64,000 bases of DNA from CAVWUA01 sp963758025 (GCA_963758025.1 CAVWUA010000011.1:124001-188000), one strand, 5' to 3'. Counted from the stretch's first letter, positions 28,449 to 37,497 are shown. The notes: generated by a model from the sequence alone, not told the origin. Made by a program: numbers and translations.

Positions 28449-28507
28449 CACGCCGGTTCCGCGGGAATCAGGCCGAAGAAGGTTCGCGAAAGACCCTCGC
28501 GCGGGGC

Positions 28508-29536
28508 CTAACGATCGGTAATCGTTCCTTCGGTCGGACTCGACGCCGTGGCGTACAACTTCTTCGGAATCCGCCCCGCGCTGGCGGCCAGGCGGCCCGC
28601 CTCGATGGCCAGACGCATCGCGTGGGCCATGCGCAAGGGGTCCGCCGCGCCGGCGATGCCGGTATTCAGGAGCACGCCATCGCAGCCTAGCTCCATGGCG
28701 ATCGCCACGTCACTGGCCGTGCCGACCCCCGCATCGACGATCACCGGGTAATCGGGGTCGTCCTTCTTGAGGTCTTCCAGAATGATGCGGATATTGTTCG
28801 GGTTGAGCACCCCCTGGCCGCTGCCGATCGGGCTGCCGGCCGGCATCACGCTGGCCGCCCCTTCGGACTTCAGACGCCGGGCCATCACCGGGTCATCGCT
28901 CGTGTAGCAGAGGACCTGAAACCCCTCCTTCACCAGAACACGGGTCGCTTCGAGGGTGGCGACGGGGTCGGGAAGCAGGGTCCGCGTATCGGCCAGAACC
29001 TCCAGCTTCACCCAGTCCGCGCCGGGGTTGCCGAGTCCTTCGAGCAGTTCCCGGCCCAGCCGCGCGGTGCGGAGGGCCTCCTCGGCGCTGAAGCAGCCGG
29101 CCGTGTTGGGCAGGATCGTGTAGCGCTTCGGGTCGAGGTAGTCGAGCAGGTTGCGCCCTTCCTTGTCGAACAGCCGCTCCCGGCGCACCGCGACGGTCAC
29201 AACCTCGCACCCGCTGGCCGCCAGGCAGTCGCGCATCAGGTCCAGGGTCCGGTACTTCCCCGTGCCGACCAGGAGCCGGCTTCGGAACCGATGTGAGCCA
29301 ATGATAAGGGGTTCGGGCTCGTTGGGTTCGGTCGGCGCACCGCCGCCGACGAGCGTCACCACCTCCAGCACGTCCCCGGCCGTCAGCGCGACCTCCTCGT
29401 GCCGGGCGCGCGGGACCAGGTCCCGGTTTCGCTCGACCGCCACCTGATGGGACGGGATCCCCAGATGCCGCAGCAGTCCGGCCACGGTCAAGGTGTCCGG
29501 CACCTCACGCGGTTCCCCGTTCAAGGTGATCGTCAC
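28508..29536 (-). CDS. thiG: ThiS-ThiG fusion (thiazole synthase with its sulfur carrier)
   Basis: 342 residues from GTG 29536. Residues 1-66 are ThiS: MTITLNGEPREV, AVERNRDLVPR and the end VTLVGGG, in which the normally C-terminal Gly-Gly is internal. Residues 77-330 are ThiG, with the Schiff-base lysine at 177 (DWVKLEV), ITTVAVRR-like VVTVAVRRER, and phosphate loop VPVIVDAGVG-type PVIVDAGVGTASD. ThiG makes the thiazole phosphate of thiamine from DXP using ThiS-thiocarboxylate. The fused ThiS must be cut after the Gly-Gly or act in another way. No other thi gene and no TPP riboswitch is visible. Confidence 0.93.
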   Translation of the reverse strand: MTITLNGEPREVPDTLTVAGLLRHLGIPSHQVAVERNRDLVPRARHEEVALTAGDVLEVVTLVGGGAPTEPNEPEPLIIGSHRFRSRLLVGTGKYRTLDLMRDCLAASGCEVVTVAVRRERLFDKEGRNLLDYLDPKRYTILPNTAGCFSAEEALRTARLGRELLEGLGNPGADWVKLEVLADTRTLLPDPVATLEATRVLVKEGFQVLCYTSDDPVMARRLKSEGAASVMPAGSPIGSGQGVLNPNNIRIILEDLKKDDPDYPVIVDAGVGTASDVAIAMELGCDGVLLNTGIAGAADPLRMAHAMRLAIEAGRLAASAGRIPKKLYATASSPTEGTITDR

Positions 29537-29903
29537 GGCTGTCCGCCTTGCCTGTTCTCGGAAAGTCTCTGTCTTTGCCTCGCTCCATTAACGCCTGTCC
29601 ATCGTAATTCGCCCCCGCCTCTCCGGTCAAGAACGCCCTGAACGAGGCCCTTCCTCCCGGACAGATCATCCCTCGGCATGAGCAGAAAATCGGAATCCTC
29701 TTTCCTAGATCTCCCATAGTCGCTATAGTCGCTATCTTCACGAAAATTGCATGGCCCTAGAAATCTTACCCAGGTGTTGTGTTCCACCAAAAACCCAGGA
29801 GTGACCTAGTTTTTTTTAAAGTTCCCGGCTGGGGCGTGTGATGGTCGCGTGCCGCTGGGAGGGTTGAACCTTAGGGGCAAAGCCCGTGCGGAGGAGTTTC
29901 CAC
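29537..29903. other. Intergenic region between divergent thiSG and CAP gene
   Basis: 367 bases with no believable gene. The middle (29690-29830) is AT-rich relative to its surroundings and likely holds promoters. A tandem 9-base repeat lies at 29716-29735. Confidence 0.45.
29716..29735. repeat. Tandem ATAGTCGCT repeat
   Basis: Two exact 9-base copies of ATAGTCGCT followed by AT, in the AT-rich divergent region. It could be an operator half-site pair or part of a promoter (TATAGT within it). By eye only. Confidence 0.3.
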
Positions 29904-31070
29904 TTGAGCGACACCAAGAATCGACAACGATTGCGGCCTTCACTCGATGCTTTGGAATCACGCAGTTTGATGACGGGTTTGCCGATGGGGATGTGGGGTT
30001 TGTATCTCCGGTTGGCGAGGCAGTCGGTCCCGCAGGTCCTGCTTCAGAGCCGCCTGCGAGGGATGGGGAACTGGTCGTCTTGGGGGCAAGGGGCGAATAT
30101 CGCCCAGGTTTCGACCAGCCTCTCCCGAGGCGGAGAGCTGGAGATTCAGGGGACCGAGGGAAACGATCAGATCAACGTCCAGATCCGCGGTTTCGGTCTC
30201 GCCGGACGATTTCGAAACCTCGGGATCGTCTCCGTGGACGGAGTTCCCGGCCGCTTCTTCACCAATCAGGTCCAGTCGATCCGCGTCCAGACCGGCGCCG
30301 GGGATGACGCGGTGACGATCAACGACGGTGGCCAGTGGTCGATTCCGACCTTCATCGATGGCGGCGCGGGGAACGACACGATCGCCGGTGGCACCGGCAA
30401 CGACACGATCCAGGGTGGTGACGGCAACGACGTGATCGCCGGTGGAGCGGGCGTGGATGTGATTGACGGCGGCGCCGGTTTTGACACGATCAATGGCGTC
30501 TCCGAGCTGCCCCCCGCGCCTCCGGCTCCAGTCCCCATTCCCCAACAATCGCCGCCACCTCCCCCGCCGCCCGTCATCCCGACACCGGCCCCCACGCCGA
30601 CGCCTCCCGTGGTGATCAGTCCGCCTCCCGCGACTCCGCCGGTCGTGGTGACCCCGCCACCGATCCAGTCGACTCAGGCGATCGTCAACCGGATTATTGA
30701 GCTCACGAACCTCTCGCGGCAGAATGCCGGGGTTGCTCCGCTGACCGTCAACGCGAAGTTGACCCAGGCCGCGCAGATTCAGGCCGACGCCATGGCGGGG
30801 CTGGACACGATGTCGCACAACCTCCCCGGCGCCACGTATCCGGGGCTGGCCGACCGAGCCAACGCGGTCGGGTACGGCTATATCTGGCTCGGCGAGAACA
30901 TCGCGTTCAACTACAAGGACGGCGATTCCGTGATGTCGAGCTGGATGTTTTCCTCCGGCCACCGCGAGAACATTCTGGAGCCGAACTTCCATGAGATCGG
31001 CGTCGCCGTGGCCTACAACAGCAAAGGCGAGCCCTACATCTGCCAGGTCTTCGGCTGGCCCAAAAGCTGA
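29904..31070 (+). CDS. Secreted protein: LExRxL motif - RTX-like repeats - Pro-rich linker - CAP domain
   Basis: 388 residues from TTG 29904, chosen because GGAGGAG lies 7 bases upstream. The N-terminus has the planctomycete LDALESRSLM motif. A beta domain follows, then RTX-type nonapeptide repeats (GGAGNDTIAGGTGNDTIQ, GGDGNDVIAGG, GGAGFDTING) that bind calcium outside the cell. A Pro/Thr-rich linker of about 60 residues leads to a CAP/SCP domain of about 130 residues (IIELTNLSRQNAGVAPL, AAQIQADAM, DTMSHNLPGATYPG, LGENIAFNY, SGHRENILEPNF). CAP proteins are secreted or surface attached. Whether this one is catalytic is unknown. Plus-strand promoter elements lie in the region upstream. Confidence 0.88.
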   Translation: MSDTKNRQRLRPSLDALESRSLMTGLPMGMWGLYLRLARQSVPQVLLQSRLRGMGNWSSWGQGANIAQVSTSLSRGGELEIQGTEGNDQINVQIRGFGLAGRFRNLGIVSVDGVPGRFFTNQVQSIRVQTGAGDDAVTINDGGQWSIPTFIDGGAGNDTIAGGTGNDTIQGGDGNDVIAGGAGVDVIDGGAGFDTINGVSELPPAPPAPVPIPQQSPPPPPPPVIPTPAPTPTPPVVISPPPATPPVVVTPPPIQSTQAIVNRIIELTNLSRQNAGVAPLTVNAKLTQAAQIQADAMAGLDTMSHNLPGATYPGLADRANAVGYGYIWLGENIAFNYKDGDSVMSSWMFSSGHRENILEPNFHEIGVAVAYNSKGEPYICQVFGWPKS

Positions 31071-31372
31071 GGCGAGGGACAAGGAGTGATCGCGGATTGG
31101 CGGCTTCTTCCCTTTCCCCTTACCAAGGGGTGATTGAGGGGGCGCTTGGGCCGCGGATCGGTGGTCGTGCTCGGTCCTGTGGTGTTCCCGGAACCCCCTC
31201 CGACTCCTCCTTCTCAAGGCGGATAGGCAGAGGAGACATTCCCCCTGATGAGGTGGTGAGTCCATGACCTGCCGGCTTTCCAGGGGAATCGCGGCCCCGG
31301 ATTCGTGCAAATTGTTGACTCACCATTCCTCAAAGATGTTATGCGTAACCCCAGCAACCATCACCCTTTTCC
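31071..31372. other. Intergenic region with a dispersed repeat
   Basis: 302 bases between the convergent CAP and ruvC genes. No gene is seen. It contains a dispersed repeat at 31116-31154. Confidence 0.4.
31116..31154. repeat. Dispersed GC-rich repeat, copy 1
   Basis: CCCCTTACC, a short gap, AAGGGG-TGATTGAGGGGG, then a tail ending GGGCCGC. It matches the element at 60078-60124 in order and spacing, and both lie 3' of plus-strand genes. Confidence 0.5.
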
Positions 31373-31924
31373 TCACCGTCCCCGCAATACCCGTTGATTC
31401 CGCTCGATCTGGAAATGGCAGAGCGCCACGGCGCAGGCGTCGGCCACGTCGTGAGGCTCGGGCAGGCGGTCCAGTCCCAGTTCCGTGCGGATGGCGTGCT
31501 GCATCTGCTCCTTGGGGGCCTTGCCGCTGCCGGTGAGGCTCTTCTTGATCCGCGACGCGGCATAACCGACGACGGGCACGCCGCGAAGGCCGGCGGCCAG
31601 GACGATCACGCCCCGTGCGTGGGCCATCAGAATCCCCGTCCTCGGGTGCTTCCAGTGGCTGTGGACCTGCTCCAGCGCCAGGGCCTCGGCGGGGAAGGCG
31701 TCGAGGATTTCCAGCACCCCCCGATGGATCGTGCCGAGCCTCTCGGCCATCGACTCCGACGCTCCCCTCGTGCGGATCACCCCCGCCTCGCGCACCCGAG
31801 GCCCACGCTCCCCCGGCTCGATCACCGCATAGCCGGTCACGTTCAAACCGGGGTCAATTCCCAGCACCCGGCCCGGCGTCAGACCGTCGCAGGTGTCGAG
31901 CGGGTCGCGGGCGATCGTCGCCAT
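31373..31924 (-). CDS. ruvC: Holliday junction resolvase RuvC
   Basis: 183 residues from ATG 31924, which follows AAGGAGGG. The four acidic catalytic residues of the RNase H-like fold are visible: D24 in GIDPGLNVTGYAV, E85 in LALEQVH, D159 and D162 in HDVADACAVA. RuvC cuts four-way junctions as a dimer on RuvAB. The length is slightly above the usual 160-175. It is the last gene of the ispF-cysS-ruvC group, 44 bases after cysS, and ruvA/ruvB are not adjacent. Confidence 0.95.
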   Translation of the reverse strand: MATIARDPLDTCDGLTPGRVLGIDPGLNVTGYAVIEPGERGPRVREAGVIRTRGASESMAERLGTIHRGVLEILDAFPAEALALEQVHSHWKHPRTGILMAHARGVIVLAAGLRGVPVVGYAASRIKKSLTGSGKAPKEQMQHAIRTELGLDRLPEPHDVADACAVALCHFQIERNQRVLRGR

Positions 31925-31968
31925 CGGTGGGGTCCCTCCTTGGGATTCGCTCGTTAAAGTGGAAAACC

Positions 31969-33463
31969 TCAGCGCGGTTCGATCTTCCAACCCGTCCCGT
32001 CCGGCCGGTCTTCCAGAACGACGCTCAGGGCTGAGAGCCGGTTACGGATTTCATCGGCCATCGCGAAGTTTTTCTCCTTCCGAAGTCGTGTACGAAGTTC
32101 CACCAGGAGATCCAGCAAGGGGGCCGTGAGCTGGTCCTGGGCCACTTCGGGGGCCTTCGGGGGGAGGCGGAACAGGCCGAGCAACTGCGACAGCTCCTTC
32201 AACGCCATCAGGCCGAATTGCCAGGGGGCGAGGCTCACCGCATCGGCCTGGGCCGCGTCGAGTTTGTGGGTATCGGCGTAGCGGTTCAGAGCGCGGGCGA
32301 TCTCGAAGAGTTCGCCCAGGCGCCTCCGGTGTTGAAATCGTCGTCCATCGCCTCCAGAAACCGCAGGCGATGCTCCCAGACCTCCGCCATCTCCGGGGGA
32401 AGGTGGAACGACGGGTCGTTGTCGTGGTCGCGGTAGGTCGGCGCGTCCAGGTCGTAGTAGCGCTGCCCGGTGATCCGCTCGAACCGCTCGAACAGGCGGT
32501 AGAAGGTTTGCAGGCCCCGGCTCAGCTCATCGAGACGCCCGGCGCCGTAGTCGATCGGGCGGCGGTAGTGGCTGGCGAGGAACAGGCAGCGCAGGGTGTC
32601 CGGCTCGTACTGCTGGAGCAGATCGCTCATCAGGACCACCGTGCCGGGGTCGGACTTGCTAATCTTCTTCCCTTCCTTCGTGAGCAGGCCGTTGTGCAGC
32701 CAGTACGTGGCGAACGGCTTGCCGCTGAACGACTCGGACTGCACGACCTCGTTCTCGTGGTGCGGGAAGACCAGGTCGAGGCCGCCGCCGTGGATGTCGA
32801 AGTGCTCGCCGAGGATCTTCATGCTCATCGCCGAGCACTCGATATGCCAGCCCGGTCGGCCCGGTCCCCAGGGGCTTTCCCACGACGGCTCGCCCGGCTT
32901 CGACGCTTTCCACAAGGCGAAATCCCCTGGATGCCGCTTCGCGGAGGACGGCTCGATCCGGGCGCCCGCTTGCAGTTCCTCGGGGTCGCGGTGGCTCAGC
33001 TTGCCATATTCCGGGGCGCGGGTGACGTCGAAGTACACGTCGCCGTTGTTGGCCGGATAGGCGACTCCCTTGTCGATCAGTCCCTGAGTGATCTCCAGGA
33101 TATCGTCGATGTGCTCGGTGGCGCGGGGCATGTGGTCGATGCCGACGACGCCGAGGGCCTTGAGGCAATCGAGATAGTCCTTCGTGACCCGTTCGGCCAG
33201 ATCCTTGACCGTCGTGCCGTCTTTCTGAGCCTGAACGATCAGCTTGTCGTCCACGTCGGTGATGTTGACGACCCAGGTGACCTCATACCCCGAGTACTCG
33301 AGGTAGCGCTTGATCGTGTCGAAGATCACCGGGCCGACCATGTGCCCGACGTGGCTCGGGGAGTACACCGTCGGTCCGCAGACGTACATCCCCACCTTGC
33401 CGGGCGCACGGGTTCGAACGGTTCCTTGGTCTGGGTCAGCGTGTTATAGACGCGCAGCGGCAT
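31969..33463 (-). CDS. cysS: Cysteinyl-tRNA synthetase, two frameshifts
   Basis: The start at ATG 33463 encodes MPLRVYNTLTQTKEPFEP, the normal CysS start. One G is missing in a GGG run near 33400 and one C in a CCC run near 32319. With these restored the protein is continuous, about 498 residues. Hallmarks: the zinc Cys and signature MYVCGPTVYSPSHVGHM (HIGH variant HVGH), WHIECSAMS, HFDIHGGGLDLVFPHHENE, and the KMSKS loop KKISKSDPG. CysS is essential in bacteria lacking another route to Cys-tRNA. Because two homopolymer indels break an essential gene here, sequencing error is the best explanation. It lies between a small membrane protein and ruvC. Confidence 0.95.
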
Positions 33464-33606
33464 GATGTACCTGGAACGTGGGCGTTGAGGTAATGAGCCA
33501 TGAGCGTTGGATCATGGCTGTCGGAGTGATGAAAGACCCCCGGGGGGCGAATCGGATGAACAGTTTCCTCATGACGAATCGCGGCGTCGTGGCCCGTTTC
33601 GACCGT

Positions 33607-33855
33607 TCAACGACACCCCTTCGATCCGTCATTTTTCCGTCCGTGACGGCGCCTCCGAAGAATCGGAACGAGAAACATCCAGTATAGATATTGAGTCCCG
33701 AAGAGGATGATTCCCAGATTGCCAGCCAGCAAGGCCATGACCTTCGGGCCATAAGGTTGCATTTCGCGGAGAATCGGCAGGCAAAGCCCCAGAGGGACGG
33801 CCAGCAGCGCGACGGCGCCGAGTCCTTCCGCCAGACTCACCCGGAGTCCGCTCAT
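33607..33855 (-). CDS. Small membrane protein translationally coupled to ispF
   Basis: 82 residues. The ATG at 33853-33855 overlaps the ispF stop codon (TGATG), so translation is probably coupled. Two hydrophobic helices are visible: residues 7-27 (EGLGAVALLAVPLGLCLPIL) and 38-60 (VMALLAGNLGIILFGTQYLYW). A basic tail (RRRRHGRK) indicates a cytoplasmic C-terminus. No family was recognised. It sits in the ispF-cysS-ruvC group. Confidence 0.65.
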   Translation of the reverse strand: MSGLRVSLAEGLGAVALLAVPLGLCLPILREMQPYGPKVMALLAGNLGIILFGTQYLYWMFLVPILRRRRHGRKNDGSKGCR

Positions 33856-34340
33856 CAACTCGGATCGGTCGCGGCCTCGACCAGCACGACCGCCTCACAG
33901 GAGATCGCCTCGCCCCGGCCGATCGGGCCGACGCGCTCGCCGGTCTTGGCCTTCACGTTGACGGAGGTCTCGGGAAGCCCCAGGAGCCGGGCGACCGTGT
34001 CGCGGATGGCCGGCTTGTGCGGCAGGAGCTTCGGCCGCTCGGCATGAACGATCAGGTCGCAGTTCACCGGCTTCCAGCCGGCGTGATGGACCCTCGCGAG
34101 CACCTCCGAGAGCAGGCGGCCGCCGTCGAGCCCTTCCCACTGCGGGTCGGTATCCGGGAAGATCTCGCCAATGTCCCCCAGCGCCGCGGCCCCCAGCAAG
34201 GCGTCGGCGACCGCGTGGAGCACCACATCGGCGTCGGAATGCCCCTGCAAGCCCCGCTCGTACTCGATCCGCACGCCCCCCAGGATCAAGGGACGCCCTT
34301 CGACCAGACGGTGCGTGTCGTGTCCGATCCCCACCCGCAA
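33855..34340 (-). CDS. ispF: 2-C-methyl-D-erythritol 2,4-cyclodiphosphate synthase
   Basis: 161 residues from TTG 34340, which follows GGGAGGG. The metal ligands D8 and H10 (GIGHDTHRL) and H42 are in place, as are GHSDADVVLHAVADALLGA, DIGEIFPDTDPQW and the C-terminal KAKTGERVGPIGRGE. IspF converts CDP-ME-2-phosphate to MEcPP in the MEP isoprenoid pathway. IspD is not adjacent. The open frame extends upstream, but only this TTG has a matched ribosome-binding site. Confidence 0.95.
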   Translation of the reverse strand: MRVGIGHDTHRLVEGRPLILGGVRIEYERGLQGHSDADVVLHAVADALLGAAALGDIGEIFPDTDPQWEGLDGGRLLSEVLARVHHAGWKPVNCDLIVHAERPKLLPHKPAIRDTVARLLGLPETSVNVKAKTGERVGPIGRGEAISCEAVVLVEAATDPS

Positions 34341-34775
34341 TGGTTTACCCTCCCTGCTTTTCGAGCGAACGCGACGCCGCGGATCTGGCCGCGCCATCCT
34401 TCGAAATGAAGAGAATAATCGGGATCGTAACGATTTCCGTCCCGAGGTGCCATCCCTTGAGGCGCATCCGTGTCGCCATGTGTTCCCATTTTCTTGAGTC
34501 GTTTTGTCGATTTTGGGAAGACGCGTTGTCGAAGTGGACAAAAGATCGGTAGGTTTCCTGACCCCTATAGGGAAGAAAGAAAATTTTAAACACCACCATT
34601 AGAAGGACTTACAGGCCAGAAGAAGGTTTTCCCTGAGAGGTTCGGCACGAACCGTGCAATGGTACCGGAACGTCTGAAAAAAACGGTGAGTTGCCCGAGT
34701 GCTCTTTGCGATGTAAGTTCTCGATGGCGACTCCAACACAACCACAGGAATGTTCTCAAGCACGGAGGTAGTCCC
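34341..34775. other. Divergent region between ispF and csrA
   Basis: 435 bases with no believable gene. An AT-rich patch at 34555-34605 probably holds promoters. No clear hairpin or riboswitch was recognised. Confidence 0.4.
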
Positions 34776-34964
34776 ATGCTCGTCCTCAGCCGCAAGCTCA
34801 ACGAGAAGATTGTCATCAACGGCGAGATCACCGTCACGATCGTCAAGATCGACCGCAACCAGGTCCGCATCGGCATCGAGGCCCCGGGGCACGTCCCGGT
34901 TTATCGCGAAGAGCTGCTGCCGATCGGCGCCCTGCAGGACGAGTCGGTGATGGCCGAGGTCTGA
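34776..34964 (+). CDS. csrA: Carbon storage regulator CsrA
   Basis: 62 residues from ATG 34776, with a strong CGGAGG site upstream. The conserved start MLVLSRKLNEKIVING, the ITVTIVKIDRNQVRIGIEAP core and the VPVYREE segment are complete. CsrA is a dimeric RNA-binding translation regulator that blocks ribosome-binding sites containing GGA. No flagellar gene or FliW is nearby. It is followed by the aldo/keto reductase gene after 121 bases. Confidence 0.95.
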   Translation: MLVLSRKLNEKIVINGEITVTIVKIDRNQVRIGIEAPGHVPVYREELLPIGALQDESVMAEV

Positions 34965-35085
34965 TCGACGAGCCGCGCAGTCGGCCTTCCTCCTCGACAA
35001 GCACGCAATGGTCGCGTACTGTAATTGGCGAACGACGCAGCACGGACCGACCGCCGTGGACCTGAACGAGGGAGGAGACCCGGAT

Positions 35086-36330
35086 ATGTCCGAACATGAC
35101 CGCGCGAACCTGCACCGTCGCGACTTTCTGGCCCAGACTGGAGCCCTGGCGAGTGTCACGGCCTTAAGTACCGTGGCGTCGGGTAGCACAGCCGCTGCCC
35201 AACAGGCGTCGAAGACGACGCTTCCCCGTCGCCCCCTGGGCAAAACGGGTCTGGATGTGACGATCGTCAACCAGGGGACCTGGCGAGCACCGGGGCTGGA
35301 CCGCCTCGTCCGCTTCGCCTACGCCAATGGCGTCCGCGTCTTCGACACCGCCGATTGCTACGGCTCCGAGCCGGGCCTGGCCCGCTGGTTCCAGGCGCAG
35401 CCCGAGGTGCGCAAGGAGATCGTCCTCGTCACCAAGGACCATCCGAAGACCCCCCGCGACCTGATCAAGCAGCTCGACACCCGCCTGGCCGCCTTGAAGA
35501 CCGATTACGTGGACATCTTCTTCATCCACGGCCTCGGCAGCGGTTACGGCGCTCAGTCCCTGGAATGGCCCAAGAGCAAGGAATTCAAGGACACAATCGC
35601 GGCAATCAAGAAGTCGGGCAAGGCGAAGTTCGTCGGTTTCTCGACCCACGACGCCCGACGCGCCGAATACATTCAAGCCGCCGCCGATGGTGGCTTCGTC
35701 GATGCGATCATGCTCCAGTACACCCCCTGGCTGGAGAAGGACGCCCCGTTGAACCGCGCCCTGGACGCCTGCCACGAGAAGGGGATCGGCCTGATCTCGA
35801 TGAAGCAGGTCGCCGGCCAGTTCTCCGAGGGGGGAAGCGACGTTCCCGACGTGCTCAAGGACGTCTACAAGCACGCGCCGATGCTCAAGGAGAAGGGGCT
35901 CAAGCCGTACCAGGCGTTGCTGCACGCGATCTGGTCGGACGAGCGAATCTCCACCTGTTGCATCTCGATGCGCAACACCGATCAGATCCGCGAGAACGTG
36001 GCCGCAGCCCTGAAGTACGTCCCCCTGGCGAAGGCCGAGATCGAGCAACTGCGCGACGCCAGCCACGCCCACGGCATGACCCTCTGCGCCGATTGCGATG
36101 GCCGCTGTGCCCGCGCCGCCGGTACGACCGCCGCCCTGGGCGACCTCACGCGGTTGCTGACCTACCACGAGCACCACGGCTATCGGAGCGAGGCCCGTCG
36201 GCTCTACGGCGAGATGGCCGAGTCGGAGCGCGCCTGGCAAGGGGCCGACCTGGAGGCCGCCCGGCGCGCCTGTCCCAACCAGCTCGACTTCGCCCGGCTC
36301 TTGCCGAAGGTCGATCGGCACCTCGCCTGA
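35086..36330 (+). CDS. Tat-exported aldo/keto reductase
   Basis: 414 residues from ATG 35086, with GGAGGAG 9 bases upstream. A twin-arginine signal (HRRDFLAQTGALASVTAL) is followed by an AKR barrel. The catalytic tetrad is visible: Asp and Tyr in FDTADCYGSE, Lys in LVTKDHPK, and His in DIFFIHGLG. The C-terminal about 80 residues carry a Cys group (LCADCDGRCARAAG, then RRACPN), as in planctomycete members with a C-terminal iron-sulfur-like region. The substrate is unknown; export suggests a periplasmic sugar or aldehyde. A strong terminator follows. Confidence 0.88.
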   Translation: MSEHDRANLHRRDFLAQTGALASVTALSTVASGSTAAAQQASKTTLPRRPLGKTGLDVTIVNQGTWRAPGLDRLVRFAYANGVRVFDTADCYGSEPGLARWFQAQPEVRKEIVLVTKDHPKTPRDLIKQLDTRLAALKTDYVDIFFIHGLGSGYGAQSLEWPKSKEFKDTIAAIKKSGKAKFVGFSTHDARRAEYIQAAADGGFVDAIMLQYTPWLEKDAPLNRALDACHEKGIGLISMKQVAGQFSEGGSDVPDVLKDVYKHAPMLKEKGLKPYQALLHAIWSDERISTCCISMRNTDQIRENVAAALKYVPLAKAEIEQLRDASHAHGMTLCADCDGRCARAAGTTAALGDLTRLLTYHEHHGYRSEARRLYGEMAESERAWQGADLEAARRACPNQLDFARLLPKVDRHLA

Positions 36331-36359
36331 TCCTGTCAATATCGTTCAGGAAAGACCGC

Positions 36360-36395
36360 ACGGCCCTGACTCGCGGAGGAGCGAGTCGGGGCCGT
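36360..36395 (+). terminator. Rho-independent terminator of the aldo/keto reductase gene
   Basis: ACGGCCCTGACTCGC, loop GGAGGA, GCGAGTCGGGGCCGT, with one T-G wobble in 15 pairs, followed by TTTTCGG. It starts 30 bases after the stop at 36330. Confidence 0.8.
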
Positions 36396-36601
36396 TTTCG
36401 GTCGTCGGGAATTTACGAAACTTTCTGCTTGAGTTCTCCGGGGTCCGGAGTCATAGTACCTGTTGGCTTGAGGTGTGCCGCTCGATTTCGACTGATTCGG
36501 CTCCGTCGGCACCTTCAGGGCCACGCCGAAGATGACGACAGGCCCAAGTTGGTCCGTCAATGCAGCGGACTCGGGTGGATTATCGACACAAGGCCAGCAT
36601 C

Positions 36602-36997
36602 ATGGGTAAGAACATCTACGTCGGGAACCTCCCTTACGACACCACGGGTGACGACCTGGTGGAGCTGTTCTCGACTTACGGGACAGTCACCAGCGGTCAG
36701 GTGATCATCGACAAATTCAGTGGCCGGAGCCGGGGTTTCGGGTTCGTCGAAATGGCGAACGATGATGAATCCCAGGCCGCGATCGATGCGCTGAACGGCA
36801 CCCCCTACGGTGGACGTCCCTTGACGGTCAACGAGGCCCGTCCTCGTGAGGACCGCGGTCCTCGTGGCGGCGGCGGCGGTGGCGGAGGCCGTGGTGGCTA
36901 CGGCGGTGGCGGTGGCGGCTACGGAGGCGGTGGCGGTGGCTACGGCGGTGGTGGCTACGGCGGTGGCGGTGGCGGCTACGGAGGTGGCGGATACTGA
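36602..36997 (+). CDS. RRM-domain RNA-binding protein with Gly-rich tail
   Basis: 131 residues. Residues 3-80 are one RRM: RNP2 IYVGNL and RNP1 RSRGFGFVEM, and the segment YGGRPLTVNEARPRED closes the fold. From residue 88 the tail is Gly/Tyr-rich (repeats of GGYGGGG), like cyanobacterial Rbp and plant GRP cold-shock proteins. Such proteins are RNA chaperones. The tail is low-complexity and could drive condensation. The start at ATG 36602 gives MGKNIYVGNLPYD; no clear ribosome-binding site precedes it. Confidence 0.92.
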   Translation: MGKNIYVGNLPYDTTGDDLVELFSTYGTVTSGQVIIDKFSGRSRGFGFVEMANDDESQAAIDALNGTPYGGRPLTVNEARPREDRGPRGGGGGGGGRGGYGGGGGGYGGGGGGYGGGGYGGGGGGYGGGGY

Positions 36998-37056
36998 GTC
37001 CGCCGGTCTCTCGACGGCCTCGCTTCCGGAATCTCGTCGCGGAGGTTCCGCAGGGC

Positions 37057-37086
37057 TTGGCGAAACGCGGGACCTCGTGGTATAGT
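37057..37086 (+). promoter_or_regulatory. Promoter for rpsU
   Basis: TTGGCG (37057-37062), an 18-base spacer and TATAGT (37081-37086). It lies between the RRM gene and rpsU and points toward rpsU, leaving a leader of about 165 bases. Confidence 0.4.
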
Positions 37087-37255
37087 GTTTTCTTCGTGCG
37101 ACTGTGCGCTCCCGGTCCCTTCCTGTGAGCCGATTCGTTCGCGCTTGCCGTGGCGGGCTCGGGCCACACGCACGTCATTGCTCATTAGACTCAAAACCAT
37201 ACCAGTCATCGTTTTGTAAACCGAATCGACTGGTCAGGCCGCGGGAGTTGAGGTT

Positions 37256-37444
37256 GTGGTGAAGCTCAGGGTCCGTTCCGGCGAATCTATCCAGGACGCC
37301 GTTCGTCGTTTCCGCAAGTTGTGTGAACGTAGCGGTCTCCGCAAGGAGATGCGTCGCAAGGCTTACTACGAGAAGCCTAGTGAGCGTCGTCGCCGAGAGG
37401 AACTGAAGCGCCTCCGCAAGGCTCGTCAGGCCGCCCGTGTCTAA
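37256..37444 (+). CDS. rpsU: 30S ribosomal protein bS21
   Basis: 62 residues from GTG 37256. The basic helical core is typical: VRSGESIQDAVRRFRKLCER, then RRKAYYEKPSERRRR and KRLRKARQ. bS21 sits at the 3' end of 16S rRNA. It stands alone, not with dnaG/rpoD as in many bacteria. Confidence 0.95.
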   Translation: MVKLRVRSGESIQDAVRRFRKLCERSGLRKEMRRKAYYEKPSERRRREELKRLRKARQAARV

Positions 37445-37480
37445 TGCACCAGTCCGCTGAAACATTCTGGATTTCGTAGG

Positions 37481-37497
37481 GGTGGGCACCGCCCACC
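37481..37497. repeat. Short palindrome after rpsU
   Basis: GGTGGGC-ACC-GCCCACC, perfect arms of 7 bases, 36 bases after the rpsU stop. It may be a weak terminator or a REP-like element. Confidence 0.35.

Noticed and set aside
29537..29720. TPP riboswitch upstream of thiSG
   Set aside because: The conserved CUGAGA and the second conserved TPP stem were not found on the minus strand.
29958..31310. 450-codon minus-strand ORF opposite the RTX-CAP gene
   Set aside because: Arg/His-rich mirror of RTX repeats and the CAP domain; no start signal or homology.
35355..36704. 449-codon plus-strand frame inside the aldo/keto reductase gene
   Set aside because: Arg/Pro-rich out-of-frame reading of a well-supported gene.
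36885..36990. Repeat array resembling CRISPR
   Set aside because: The repeats are short Gly/Tyr codons inside the RRM protein tail with no spacers.
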